Assembly: GCA_002336475.1 (NCBI GenBank)
Contig: DDCX01000089.1
Coordinates: forward strand, 4,102 to 23,714
Origin: Flavobacteriales bacterium UBA1995
Lineage (GTDB): Bacteria; Bacteroidota; Bacteroidia; Flavobacteriales_D; Sanyastnellaceae
Direction: 5' to 3'
DNA: 19,613 bases
Positions 7,401-14,680 of this stretch are shown piece after piece. A model generated the notes under the pieces. It did no database searches. It was not told the DNA's origin and saw nothing but the letters and a program-made list of their open reading frames with translations. The position numbers were made by a program, and so were the translations under genes. Each line of letters starts with the position of its first letter. Within the stretch, counting starts at the first letter, position 1.

Positions 7401-8667
7401 GGGCTGGCTGTTGGAGCGAGGCAAAATCGACCGCCGGCAGTGGGGCGAACTCCCCCTCGGTGGACCAGGTAAAACGGACCGATTCGGTTTGCCCGCTTTT
7501 AGCGCTGTACCAATCGCCCTCACTGGAGATGCCCCCCGATTCCAAATCCCACTGCACATTGGCTTGACAAGGCTTTCCCTGCTTTGGCTGATGGGTGTAA
7601 GTCAATGATGCGCGCCCAAGTAGTGCCTTCCAATCCAATGTTTGGCCGGTGGTTTCTTCTTCCAACGGCAAGACAATGGGCCCTTCGAGCAGCAAGTCTC
7701 CATGTCGGGGCACTTCCTCAGGCCAGGCCATCGGGTGGCGGTTGTATTTGAGGTGGGCGGTGTCCAGTCTCATGCCTTGGTTGCAGAGTGAAGCGTGCAT
7801 TTCAAGCGTGCCCCAATCCGCTGTTCCTGATAGACTTAATGTGGAATCTGCGCGGGATAAAATGGCGGTCCACGATGCGGGGCATGCAGCAATGGTGGCA
7901 TCTGGAACCTCAGTGGACCCCAGCCAAAATTCGGGATGGGTGGACAGGCTCAATGTGAACGGAAGGCTCCCCTCTTCCCATGCGATGAGGGTGGTGTCGT
8001 GGGTGTCCGAAGCCCGCTCTCGGCTCATGAGGAGAACCTGGCCCGAGGTGCCTGACCATGCGGGCCACTCCCCCTGCCAGTCGAAGTCTTTCATGACGGC
8101 GTGTTCTACCAAGATTTCGTGCGACCACCGGGAAGTGGCCCATGAGTCAGGCAACGCTACGCGCACGTTGCGCAGGTCCAACTCGGCCACAGACAAGTCG
8201 GCGGTTGGGGTGTTCTCGGTGGTGTCAGATGAGGCTGTTCCATGGGTGAGCCAGCGGGTGCCTGCAGCTGAAATGTCCAGTCCATTTGCAGCAATGGTCA
8301 ACCAATGCTTTCCTGAGCCATCTGCAGGAAGCAGCACGAGCTCAGACAACGATACCAAGGGCGTTTGGCTGCCATCGTCCTCGGTGCGTTGAAGCTCAAA
8401 CCCACTCAGTGACATTCCCAAGGGAGACCAAGCAAGGTCCACTGCCGTCAACTCCAGTTCCACATTGTCGCCTGCGGGGCCCAGGCTGGACGTTGCAATG
8501 GCCAAGACTTTGCGCACCATCCAGCGCTGGCCGGGAGGGGTAAAGAGCAGAAACGCCAGCACCAAAGTGATGGCCAGTCCCCCCATAAACCATCCAAAAA
8601 GCCGCTTGCGGTGCGTCTTTCGCGGACGCCGCTCTGAACTTTCGGACGGTGGTGGTGGGACCTTCAT
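4408..8667 (-). CDS. tamB: Translocation/assembly module TamB-like protein
   Basis: A 1419-residue AsmA-like inner-membrane-anchored periplasmic protein. The frame stays open further upstream, but the ATG giving MKVPPPPSESSERR is chosen because the next section is a basic stretch (RRPRKTHRKR) and one membrane helix at about residues 23-43, the usual TamB N-terminus. A very long region of repeating short beta strands follows, as expected for the lipid-conducting beta-groove. The last 400 or so residues form the conserved TamB C-terminal domain (DUF490): 'GRIDWDGNPYEAQLDLLAIA', 'EVGMAISGELSSPNLDFSIAF', 'AFALLAAGQFIP', and 'DLGLNLLNDRLKISGTLG', ending in 'DLRYQLTADGRWELMGYSKP'. In Bacteroidota this protein is linked to envelope biogenesis and probably lipid transfer to the outer membrane. 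It is divergent from tsaD, an arrangement I recall from many Bacteroidota. Confidence 0.9.
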   Translation of the reverse strand: MKVPPPPSESSERRPRKTHRKRLFGWFMGGLAITLVLAFLLFTPPGQRWMVRKVLAIATSSLGPAGDNVELELTAVDLAWSPLGMSLSGFELQRTEDDGSQTPLVSLSELVLLPADGSGKHWLTIAANGLDISAAGTRWLTHGTASSDTTENTPTADLSVAELDLRNVRVALPDSWATSRWSHEILVEHAVMKDFDWQGEWPAWSGTSGQVLLMSRERASDTHDTTLIAWEEGSLPFTLSLSTHPEFWLGSTEVPDATIAACPASWTAILSRADSTLSLSGTADWGTLEMHASLCNQGMRLDTAHLKYNRHPMAWPEEVPRHGDLLLEGPIVLPLEEETTGQTLDWKALLGRASLTYTHQPKQGKPCQANVQWDLESGGISSEGDWYSAKSGQTESVRFTWSTEGEFAPLPAVDFASLQQPAHLGGTWSAYRGGNQTGALTANGTLELSAVPDLHQGTDVHWDLNARTAPLLLTEGLELYGGWGTSGEVKVDHNGGIDSWWGHVDLNGARFIPLPGFDGRQRQGAPLSMQRFHARGRGDRHHFEVDLEGDVVEGHIDGPNALEAWKTPLLDALVSGEIITKATAARWGSKAANEGASPSDWTANLTVWRDDLLERYSHGQWSIGRGSHVEIQHRNGEIGFLLDLRPLHLGDFRAHNLILEGSGGKRPMAWQFYADSVRHNQWGVLEELTLSADVELSSGSEFRASWNGTIPVDLALVHHLKNDNIHVVVPKQLNLSFAGATWSLSPGSAPKLEWQNTEWTSMVVDDLRLNGREGLLTVQSKNTSSASEISVQLDRLPLAPWLSMLGPPLGLELPEGAGLLHAAFDVALSSLAVKGAAQWEDAQLEGFDLGDLCLSGAWGEQPKVEFQQFQGEEEILSAQMVTPRVIDVEFSAWPLEQLQPLFTEAGVGLIGTTTGGLTVQLPENGAPVNAQGNLAFDAQEVFIGATGVTYRLGGDLDFSKGLIGMDRGLITDPNGQNSLLNISVLHAGFTDWNYDLGLELPEDFMVMDLAPDRSKLFYGTVLATGDANVFGTSEYMSINVDARSAGGTQFTMPLDAMDGPGIPSGIRFVGGSDAAVEEAPSPPPFDLSMELEIEVTPEAELSLVLDQQAGERVDGRAQGALSFVSNRNQSLTMEGGIEILEGQYRFSLRDLFSKTIGVAPGGRIDWDGNPYEAQLDLLAIAPLKASPAPLLPGLLSSVSKTEVEVGMAISGELSSPNLDFSIAFPTYAKADPELLAQVQPALATPEETQRQAFALLAAGQFIPSSQIRTNTLGLAAAAAQATDLVSTGVSELLSSLSEDVNIGLRYLPSTTGSVIDPNAAQTEDLFEMDLGLNLLNDRLKISGTLGARSPDGLQVDPENFTRAIDLRYQLTADGRWELMGYSKPESDLENDENYRYGLGAVYQVRFDHLRDLFRKSETP

Positions 8668-8770
8668 TTCTCTATGCGAACTTCGCCCATACAGAAATGA
8701 TGCCATGATGGCTTCCGGGCAAGAACAAAACGCAGCAATCGACGGCTTGGTCTCCGTATCCAATCGGATC

Positions 8771-9772
8771 ATGCTGGGCATTGAAAGTTCATGTGATGAC
8801 ACGAGCATTGCCATCCTCAAAGGGCGCGAACTCCTGGGGCAATTCGCCGCTGTTCAACACATTCACTCGAAGTACGGCGGAGTGGTGCCAGAATTCGCTT
8901 CGCGCGCACACCAAGCCCACATCGTACCGGTACTCCAAGGGGCCTTGAAAGAAGCGGGCTGCAGGCTCGATCAGATCGAGGGAGTGGCCTACACACGTGG
9001 ACCTGGTTTGCATGGGTCATTATTGGTGGGGAGTGCTTTTGCAAGGAGCTTGGCTTGGTCGCTGGGAATCCCCATGTATCCAGTGCACCACATGAGGGCC
9101 CATGTTGTGGCCCATTGGATGGCCGACGCCACGCTCACTCCCAGACAGCCCATGATGGCTTTGACGGTTTCCGGTGGGCACACCCAGCTGTTGGAAGTGC
9201 GTTCACCAACAGACATGGAGGTGATCGGCACCACCATGGACGATGCTGCCGGGGAGGCTTTCGATAAGGTGGCCAAGATGCTGGGGCTGCCTTATCCTGG
9301 AGGGCCCGAGGTCGACCGGCTGGCCGCATTGGGCAATCCCCAGGCGTTCCGTTTCACTGCACCTAAAATGGAGGGGCACAACTTCAGTTTCAGCGGGGTC
9401 AAGACTTCCGTCCTGCGGGTTTTGGAGAAAACCCTCTCAGGGGGGGTGGAGGTGTCAGATGCGCTGATTCAAGATGTATGCGCATCGGTTCAGTCGACCA
9501 TTGTGTCCATCCTCATCGGAAAACTGGAAGCAGCTGCCCTTGAGAAAGGGATGAAATCCATCGCCATACAAGGAGGGGTGAGTGCCAATTCTGGACTGCG
9601 TAAGGCCGTTCAAGAACTCGGACAAAAACACCAGTGGGACGTTCACATCCCGCCATTCTGTTACTGTACAGACAACGGTGCCATGATCGCGTTGTCGGGG
9701 CAGTTTGCCGCCGAAAATTCTCAGGCAGGAAGTTTGGGGGAGGCGCCTTTGGCGCGGTGGCAAATAACTTAA
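8771..9772 (+). CDS. tsaD: tRNA t6A37 threonylcarbamoyltransferase TsaD
   Basis: A 333-residue catalytic subunit that transfers the threonylcarbamoyl group from TC-AMP to A37 of ANN-decoding tRNAs, working with TsaB and TsaE in the cytoplasm. The family start MLGIESSCDDTSIAIL is intact. The metal-binding HxxxH is H107-MRA-H111, followed by ALTVSGGHTQLLEV (ATP-binding loop), DDAAGEAFDKVAKMLGLPYPGGP, FSFSGVKTSVLR, QGGVSANSGLR and CTDNGAMIA, whose D301 is the third metal ligand. Length is that of the family. The frame is open back to 8465, and in-frame ATGs at 8705 and 8708 would add about 21 residues; the ATG at 8771 fits the family best. Its stop lies 2 bp from the convergent SRPBCC gene, leaving no room for a separate terminator. 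Confidence 0.95.
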   Translation: MLGIESSCDDTSIAILKGRELLGQFAAVQHIHSKYGGVVPEFASRAHQAHIVPVLQGALKEAGCRLDQIEGVAYTRGPGLHGSLLVGSAFARSLAWSLGIPMYPVHHMRAHVVAHWMADATLTPRQPMMALTVSGGHTQLLEVRSPTDMEVIGTTMDDAAGEAFDKVAKMLGLPYPGGPEVDRLAALGNPQAFRFTAPKMEGHNFSFSGVKTSVLRVLEKTLSGGVEVSDALIQDVCASVQSTIVSILIGKLEAAALEKGMKSIAIQGGVSANSGLRKAVQELGQKHQWDVHIPPFCYCTDNGAMIALSGQFAAENSQAGSLGEAPLARWQIT

Positions 9773-9774
9773 GG

Positions 9775-10191
9775 TCAGGCGATTACCGCCTCCTTGTTAA
9801 AGTGTTCAGCAAACAGCGCCCAGTAGTTTCTGTTCCAAGATTCTGTCATCCATCCTGCGTCTCCAGCGGGTACGCCCAGGTGGTTCAGAATCAAGGTGGT
9901 CTCACCAGCGGCATTCTTGCTCAACCTCAAGTCTACCGTGGTATAATGCCCCGCGGGAAATTTCTTGTGGGTCCAAGCGCAAACGATGCGCTTGTTTTGG
10001 ACAAGGTGGGTGAAGTAACCGGTATGGTTCTGGTTGCACAATGAAAACGAGCCTCCTTCATGCGGTTGAATGAAAGCTTCCTTTCCGGTAAACGCAACGT
10101 GGGCATCCTGATCAAGCAAAGCCTCGAAGACTTTGGCAGGTGCAGCAGCCAATTCAATGACCTGATAGATGTTCTCCGTTTGGAGTTTCAT
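9775..10191 (-). CDS. SRPBCC (AHSA1-like) domain protein
   Basis: A 138-residue small soluble protein of the START/SRPBCC superfamily, most like the AHSA1 (Hsp90 ATPase activator homologue) branch. The pattern is: a start strand IYQVIELAAAPAKVFEALLD, the HEGGSFSLCNQNHTGYFTHL turn region, the KRIVCAWTHKKFPAGHYTTVDLRL strands, TTLILNHLGVP, and a C-terminal helix with W (GWMTESWNRNYWALFAEHF). These proteins bind hydrophobic ligands in a cavity; no ligand can be named. It lies downstream of the LytS-type kinase gene on the same strand with a 69-nt gap. That gap holds TACTTTTA (minus, 10217-10210), one base off the TAnnTTTG consensus, so it may have its own weak promoter. Confidence 0.8.
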   Translation of the reverse strand: MKLQTENIYQVIELAAAPAKVFEALLDQDAHVAFTGKEAFIQPHEGGSFSLCNQNHTGYFTHLVQNKRIVCAWTHKKFPAGHYTTVDLRLSKNAAGETTLILNHLGVPAGDAGWMTESWNRNYWALFAEHFNKEAVIA

Positions 10192-10260
10192 GGTTCAGCG
10201 GTGTTGCCATAAAAGTAGCAGGTGGATTCCTAAAATGAAGGGTGATGTGCAACAAGTAAT

Positions 10261-11328
10261 TCACCGAGTGCTTGTGCACGGCACAACCAAGTGAACCTCT
10301 GTCATATGCGCAGAGGAGATCATGTTGAGGCTGCTTTTTCCAGAGCGGTCCAACAAATTGAGCCGCTGACGAATAAGGTCTGAAGCATGGCGTCGGCGGG
10401 GAGTATTGTCATCGGGCCTTACAGGCTCAGTTTCCCCCTGCTGCGCAGCATTGGGGGAATTGCAGACGTAAACCTTTACATGCTCTGTGCCCGTTTTTTC
10501 GGCCCAAAGAGAGAGCCGTCCAGGTCCGGTTTTTGAGGTTCCACCCAATCCATGCCACAAGGCATTTTCTATGAGGGGTTGAACCAGCAGAGCCGGGATG
10601 TGCTGTTTTTTGAGGTGCTGAGTCAACGGTGCCAATTCCCATTCAATGGGCCGATCAAGCCTGCGCACCTCCAGCTCGATGTAGTCTTTCAAGGTGGTCC
10701 ATTCATCTTCCATGGAGCGCCATCCTTCGTGGCCCGCTTGGATTTGGTGTTTGGCGAGCCGGTTAAAGGACTTGAGGTGTCGCAGGGCACGGTCCCAATC
10801 AAGGACCATCATGTCGTGCATGATGCCATTGAGCGCATTGAAAATGAAGTGCGGATCCATGAGCCGACGCAGAGACATGGCCTGCACCCTGTCTAACTCT
10901 CTGCTGCGCAATGCTGCCTGATGGGCCATTCTTTGCTCGGCGGGTTTGCGCACCTTCCAATGTTCCATTTCGATGGACCTCTTGTGCGACTCTTGGACGA
11001 TAAACCCTTGAATGCTTCGATCGAGCATGAATGCCGCTGCGCAACCGAACGCAAGGGTGGACCAAATGAACGGGGGTGCGTCGTTCCAAACCCCCCACAA
11101 GATGCCCAACGGGAAGAGGAGGACGCTGGTGATGAAGGCGGACTGGTGCCAAGACTTAGACAGGCTGATTCGCCACCATTTACGTCGTGCGGAGGCATCC
11201 AATCGTGCCAGCACAATCCCCTGAAATGTCAACACTCCAAAGGCGGCACCAGCAGCACCAACCTCGTGGATTGTCAAAGGGTTAAGGTTCAAAACGCAAG
11301 CATATTGTCCAATGACATTGAACAACAA
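10261..11328 (-). CDS. LytS/YehU-type sensor histidine kinase
   Basis: A 355-residue membrane sensor kinase. About three hydrophobic segments are visible (roughly residues 25-42, 64-82 and 86-104), then a helical linker (residues 115-155), then the His_kinase core. The phosphoacceptor motif is MDPHFIFNALNGI with H160, and the N-box is PALLVQPLIENALWHGL with N255. The usual ATP-lid motif GxGLxN is replaced by RRHASDLIRQRLNLLD, a form I recall in other Bacteroidota members of this family. Kinases of this group normally signal to a LytTR-type response regulator; none is in the window. No ATG is available: the frame opens after a stop at 11359-11361, and the first usable codons are TTG at 11328 and 11325. 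The start is therefore uncertain, and a truncated or frameshifted N-terminus is possible. Confidence 0.8.
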   Translation of the reverse strand: MLFNVIGQYACVLNLNPLTIHEVGAAGAAFGVLTFQGIVLARLDASARRKWWRISLSKSWHQSAFITSVLLFPLGILWGVWNDAPPFIWSTLAFGCAAAFMLDRSIQGFIVQESHKRSIEMEHWKVRKPAEQRMAHQAALRSRELDRVQAMSLRRLMDPHFIFNALNGIMHDMMVLDWDRALRHLKSFNRLAKHQIQAGHEGWRSMEDEWTTLKDYIELEVRRLDRPIEWELAPLTQHLKKQHIPALLVQPLIENALWHGLGGTSKTGPGRLSLWAEKTGTEHVKVYVCNSPNAAQQGETEPVRPDDNTPRRRHASDLIRQRLNLLDRSGKSSLNMISSAHMTEVHLVVPCTSTR

Positions 11329-11395
11329 AAGAAGCGATGAAAAGGAATTTAGACGCCGCTATTTTGCGGACGTGCGGCTCGAATTTGTGAGCGGA

Positions 11396-12919
11396 TCAGT
11401 CATCGAAAGAGAGGCGGATCAGTTGCTTCATTTTCCGTTGGTACTCATCCATAAGCCACTGACGGTAGTTGTCCGTCGTCTTGGAGATGCACTTGGTGTA
11501 GTCCCGAATGCGCTGCTCGATGTCTCCTTCCAAGTGTTCCGAAAGCTCGATGGCATGAAACTCATCTTCAGAGACGGCCACCAAGATTTTGACATGGTGA
11601 TCCAAGCTGGCTTCAATGGCTGCCTTCGGTCGCTTCCCCTTGCGGGTCGCCTCGATGTAGGCATCCTTCATGTTGAAAGGAGGGTGGTTGTCGAGCTTAA
11701 ATAAAACCCGAAGGTTTTTGGGCATTTCATAGAAGAAAGTCTCCTCGATTTCATCGTCCGTGTACAGGCCTTCGAGATAGGCGTTGGGAGAGCGGAAGAT
11801 GTCGGGCCAATTGACGTGCGCATCCCACAGACCGAAACGACGCGCATTGTTGCCCAAGTCAATGACGTTGAAGTCCTTCTTGTCTTTGTAAGTCCTCGAA
11901 CCCCGCCCAATCATTTGATGGTAGAGGGTCAGTGATTTTGTGGCGCGGTTGAGAATGATGGTCTCCACAGAAGGCGCGTCAAAGCCCGTGGTGAGAATGC
12001 TCACAGAGGTCAAAATGGCATCTGGTTTCTCGTGGAACCACGCCAGTATTTCATGGCGATCTTTTTCGCTGTGTGTATTGTCGAGGTGCCGGATTTCGTA
12101 GCCCTCCTCTTCAAACAGCTGGGCCACCTGCAGGGACGTATGGATGCCGTTGTTGAAGATCAAGGTTTTGGTGCCCTTGGCTTTCTCTTCGTAAGCATAG
12201 AGCAACTTCTCCTGCATGAAGTAGTTGCCGTAAAGCCGCTCGGAACTGGAGACAGTGTAATCTCCATTGATGCCCACTTTCAGGGATTTGAGATTGACGT
12301 CATAGCTGTAAGTCTTGGCACGGGCCAAAAAGCCATCATCGACCAACTTGGAGATGGATTCTCCAACGATCAATTCCTGGTAGTTGTCCTTGAGGGGGAG
12401 CTTGATGTTACTGGACAGCGGTGTGGCTGTAACACCCAGCAACACTTGGTTCTCAAAGTGCTTAAACAGCTTTCTGAAGCTGTTGTAGTGGGCCTCGTCA
12501 ATGACCACAAGCCCCATCTGATCAAACACAATGTGTTCGTCATTTAATCGGTTGTTGAGGGTTTCAACCATGGCGACAAAACACCAGTGTTGCTTGTCCT
12601 CTTCCAGAACCTTGACTTTGGAATCGATGATTTTGTTGTCGACTCCGATGTCGGTCAGCATCCGACTCGTTTGGCCCAAGAGTTCGATCCTGTGGGTTAG
12701 AATCAATACCTTTTTGCCGGTCTCGATGATGAAGCGCTTGGCCAACTCACTGAAGATGACCGTCTTGCCGCCTCCAGTAGGCAGCTGATACAGCAAGTTG
12801 TACTGGTCCGGGAACTGGCGCATGCGCCCCATGATTTCATCAATGGCGCGGGCCTGATAGCCGTAAAGCTTCTTGCCTTCGGTCGATTCGAGTTTCTCCT
12901 TGAGCGTTTCCAACATCAT
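11396..12919 (-). CDS. Superfamily 2 DEAD/DEAH-box helicase
   Basis: A 507-residue predicted ATP-dependent nucleic-acid helicase. Motifs in order: a Q-motif-like YGYQARAI at about 19-26, Walker A LPTGGGKT at 46-53, motif Ia LTHRIEL, Walker B/DEAH VVIDEAH at 138-144, motif III GVTATP, motif V LTTGFDAPSVET at 309-320, and motif VI HQMIGRGSR at 334-342. The two RecA-like domains are complete. The C-terminal 150 residues carry KRPKAAIEASLDHHVKILV and a basic helical end; no nuclease or methylase domain is seen. The start is taken at ATG 12919, with ATG 12916 adjacent and equally possible. A longer frame reaching 12961 is less likely because a -7 box lies inside it. The substrate, DNA or RNA, is unknown. 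The gene is divergent from ung with 76 nt between. Confidence 0.85.
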   Translation of the reverse strand: MMLETLKEKLESTEGKKLYGYQARAIDEIMGRMRQFPDQYNLLYQLPTGGGKTVIFSELAKRFIIETGKKVLILTHRIELLGQTSRMLTDIGVDNKIIDSKVKVLEEDKQHWCFVAMVETLNNRLNDEHIVFDQMGLVVIDEAHYNSFRKLFKHFENQVLLGVTATPLSSNIKLPLKDNYQELIVGESISKLVDDGFLARAKTYSYDVNLKSLKVGINGDYTVSSSERLYGNYFMQEKLLYAYEEKAKGTKTLIFNNGIHTSLQVAQLFEEEGYEIRHLDNTHSEKDRHEILAWFHEKPDAILTSVSILTTGFDAPSVETIILNRATKSLTLYHQMIGRGSRTYKDKKDFNVIDLGNNARRFGLWDAHVNWPDIFRSPNAYLEGLYTDDEIEETFFYEMPKNLRVLFKLDNHPPFNMKDAYIEATRKGKRPKAAIEASLDHHVKILVAVSEDEFHAIELSEHLEGDIEQRIRDYTKCISKTTDNYRQWLMDEYQRKMKQLIRLSFDD

Positions 12920-12930
12920 CAAACGAGGGG

Positions 12931-12938
12931 CAAAAGTA
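12931..12938 (-). promoter_or_regulatory. Candidate -7 box of the helicase gene
   Basis: Read on the minus strand the bases are TACTTTTG, a full match to TAnnTTTG. Transcription would start near 12927, giving a leader of only about 8 nt before ATG 12919. No TTG is seen 17-23 bp upstream, so the call relies on the -7 box and its position in a divergent intergenic gap. Confidence 0.45.
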
Positions 12939-12981
12939 CCGAGGGAATTCACGAACACCATCCCTGAGTGACTTGTATTTT

Positions 12982-12987
12982 AGGAGG
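12982..12987 (+). promoter_or_regulatory. Strong Shine-Dalgarno of ung
   Basis: A complete AGGAGG lies 8 nt before the ung ATG at 12996. It fixes that start. Bacteroidota genes rarely rely on a Shine-Dalgarno sequence, and the other starts in this window show at most weak purine-rich stretches, so this one stands out. Confidence 0.6.
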
Positions 12988-12995
12988 TTTCACAC

Positions 12996-13703
12996 ATGAA
13001 CGCGTTTGAGGAAGAAATATCAGCAGCTTTAGAAGCCGCTTTGGGCATTCCAGATTGGAATGATTTTTTGCTAAAAGCCACGCCTTCAGCGTTCTCCACA
13101 AGGCTGTCTGCGGCCTATGCCCAAAACCTGTGCCACCCAAAACCCCACCAATGGTTTAGGGCCATTCGCGAAGTTGGACCGCCAACACAGGTCAGGGTCG
13201 TGATTTTGGGCCAAGATCCCTACCACGGACACGGTCAGGCCGATGGTTTGGCTTTTTCAGTTCCAATGGGGCAGCCTCTCCCTCCATCGTTGCGCAACAT
13301 CTATAAGGAGATTGCAGCCTCATGTGGAGGCGTTCCGCAGGGTTCGGGAGACCTGACTTCTTGGGCCGAACAAGGCGTGTTGTTGCTCAACGATGTCCTG
13401 AGTGTTGAGCATGGCGAGCCCCGCTCGCACCGAGGGTTGGGGTGGCAGGAAATCACATCTGCGCTGTTGTCAGCTTGTGTAGCGAGGCCTGCGGTTTTCT
13501 TGTTGTGGGGCAAGCATGCCCAACAACATGCCGAATTGGTGCGCGGGTTGCCCCAAGATCACCTCATTTTGGAGGCGCCGCACCCCAGCCCATTGAGCGC
13601 GCATCGCGGATTCCTTGGCTGTGGCCATTTCAGCAAAGTCAACAGCTGGCTGGAATCGCGGAATGAAACGCCCATCCGCTGGTGGCCTGAGGGTTTGAGT
13701 TGA
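12996..13703 (+). CDS. ung: Uracil-DNA glycosylase, family 1
   Basis: A 235-residue cytoplasmic repair enzyme that removes uracil from DNA by hydrolysing the N-glycosidic bond, the first step of base excision repair. The water-activating motif GQDPYHG is at 72-78 with catalytic D74. The DNA-intercalation loop motif HPSPLSAHRGF begins at H196. The uracil-pocket region GLAFSVP at 84-90 and LLLNDVLSVEHGEPRSH at about 129-145 are also typical, as is WGKHAQ at 171-176. Length and motif spacing match the family. The strong AGGAGG before the ATG supports the start. The next gene, a WD40 protein, follows after 40 nt on the same strand and has its own candidate promoter. Confidence 0.97.
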   Translation: MNAFEEEISAALEAALGIPDWNDFLLKATPSAFSTRLSAAYAQNLCHPKPHQWFRAIREVGPPTQVRVVILGQDPYHGHGQADGLAFSVPMGQPLPPSLRNIYKEIAASCGGVPQGSGDLTSWAEQGVLLLNDVLSVEHGEPRSHRGLGWQEITSALLSACVARPAVFLLWGKHAQQHAELVRGLPQDHLILEAPHPSPLSAHRGFLGCGHFSKVNSWLESRNETPIRWWPEGLS

Positions 13704-13730
13704 TGCCACAGTCATACAGGATTGCAGGAA

Positions 13731-13738
13731 TACCTTTG
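13731..13738 (+). promoter_or_regulatory. Candidate -7 box of the WD40 gene
   Basis: TACCTTTG is a full match to TAnnTTTG. It ends 5 nt before the ATG at 13744, so transcription would begin about 2 nt before the start codon and make a nearly leaderless mRNA. No TTG is seen at 17-23 bp upstream; the nearest TTTG (13694-13697) is 33 bp away. Confidence 0.4.
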
Positions 13739-13743
13739 TAACG

Positions 13744-14646
13744 ATGTCTTCAAACACCCACAATGGCCCACAGCCTGAAGGTTTCGCGGCCCCACAGCCG
13801 CGCCTGCTTCAAACATTGGAAGGCCACCAAGGTGCGGTGTATGACCTCGAATTAAACGCCGAGGGTGACCTTCTCAGTGCAGGTGGGGATGGCCTGCTTG
13901 TGCGTTGGGCCAAGGCAGGCCGGGCTTGGGAAATCCGGGGAAAGGCATTGGCAAAAGCGGCAGCACCACTTTTTGCGGCCTGTTCCAATGGCACAGGAAT
14001 GTTGGCAGGGACAGGAGATGGGGGAGTGTTGAGCGTAACAGAAGACGGCCAATGGAAAATCACCCCGGCCCATCCCGGAGGCACTTACGTGGTGACCCCT
14101 GCTGGAACAGGAGGGGCAGACGGGCGCTGGTTGAATTGGCCTCAAGGTCAAGAAATGGCCAAAGTCCAGGGCAGGGTGAGGTGCAGCTTGGCTTTGGATG
14201 AAGGGGTTTTATTGGGCACATCTGAAGGTGCCATTCACAGCCTCAGTAGCGGTGTTTCAACAGCAGCCCACACAGGCGCAGTGCGCGCGTTGATGGCGTG
14301 GCCAGGCAAGGCTGCCTTGGCCAGCGTTGGAGGCGATGGCAGGCTGCGCATCTGGAAAATGGAAGCCGACGGAAGTTTGACTGCAGTGCTGTCTGTGGAT
14401 GCGCACAAGGGCGCCATCTACCGCATGGCCGTTTCCCCTGACCAACGTTGGGTGGCGACGTGTTCGAGAGACAAGAGCATTGCCTTTTGGCATGCCGATA
14501 CTTTGGCTTTGGGCGTCCGAATCTCAAGGCCGCATTGGCAGGGTCACACCCGCTCCATCAATGCCATGGTGTGGAGCCAAGATGGAACCTTGGCAACGGC
14601 AGGTGACGATGGCCGCATCTTGATTTGGGACATTGACCTTGAATGA
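13744..14646 (+). CDS. WD40-repeat beta-propeller protein
   Basis: A 300-residue protein that is almost entirely WD40 repeats, with no signal peptide, so probably cytoplasmic. Clear repeats are at about 23-56 (LEGHQGAVYDLE to LVRW), 176-205 (AHTGAVRALMAW to LRIW), 219-250 (AHKGAIYRMAVSP to IAFWH) and 266-296 (GHTRSINAMVWSQDG to ILIWD). The region 57-170 holds weaker repeats, so one seven-blade propeller fits the length. Such proteins are scaffolds for protein binding; no enzymatic motif or partner is visible. It lies between ung and hisS on the same strand, 34 nt before hisS, but a candidate promoter ahead of each gene suggests they need not share a transcript. Confidence 0.85.
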   Translation: MSSNTHNGPQPEGFAAPQPRLLQTLEGHQGAVYDLELNAEGDLLSAGGDGLLVRWAKAGRAWEIRGKALAKAAAPLFAACSNGTGMLAGTGDGGVLSVTEDGQWKITPAHPGGTYVVTPAGTGGADGRWLNWPQGQEMAKVQGRVRCSLALDEGVLLGTSEGAIHSLSSGVSTAAHTGAVRALMAWPGKAALASVGGDGRLRIWKMEADGSLTAVLSVDAHKGAIYRMAVSPDQRWVATCSRDKSIAFWHADTLALGVRISRPHWQGHTRSINAMVWSQDGTLATAGDDGRILIWDIDLE

Positions 14647-14670
14647 AGCCCCCTCGGCCTTGTAACTTTG
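14639..14670 (+). promoter_or_regulatory. Bacteroidota-type promoter of hisS
   Basis: TTG at 14639-14641 and TAACTTTG at 14663-14670 are separated by 21 bp, matching the TTG/TAnnTTTG layout of Bacteroidota primary-sigma promoters. Transcription would begin near 14674, giving a leader of about 7 nt before the hisS ATG at 14681. The -33 part lies in the last codons of the WD40 gene. Confidence 0.55.
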
Positions 14671-14680
14671 GCGCCGCAGC

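Noticed and set aside
8465..8770. Upstream extension of the tsaD frame
   Set aside because: It overlaps the tamB coding sequence, and TsaD proteins start close to the LGIESSCDDT motif.
8668..8820. N-terminal extension of the tamB frame by 51 codons
   Set aside because: It would overlap the tsaD start, and the extra residues do not resemble a TamB N-terminus; the basic stretch and membrane helix follow the later ATG directly.
11356..11369. Inverted repeat CCGC/GCGG between the helicase and kinase genes as a terminator
   Set aside because: Four base pairs only; the following bases are mildly T-rich but the stem is too weak to call.
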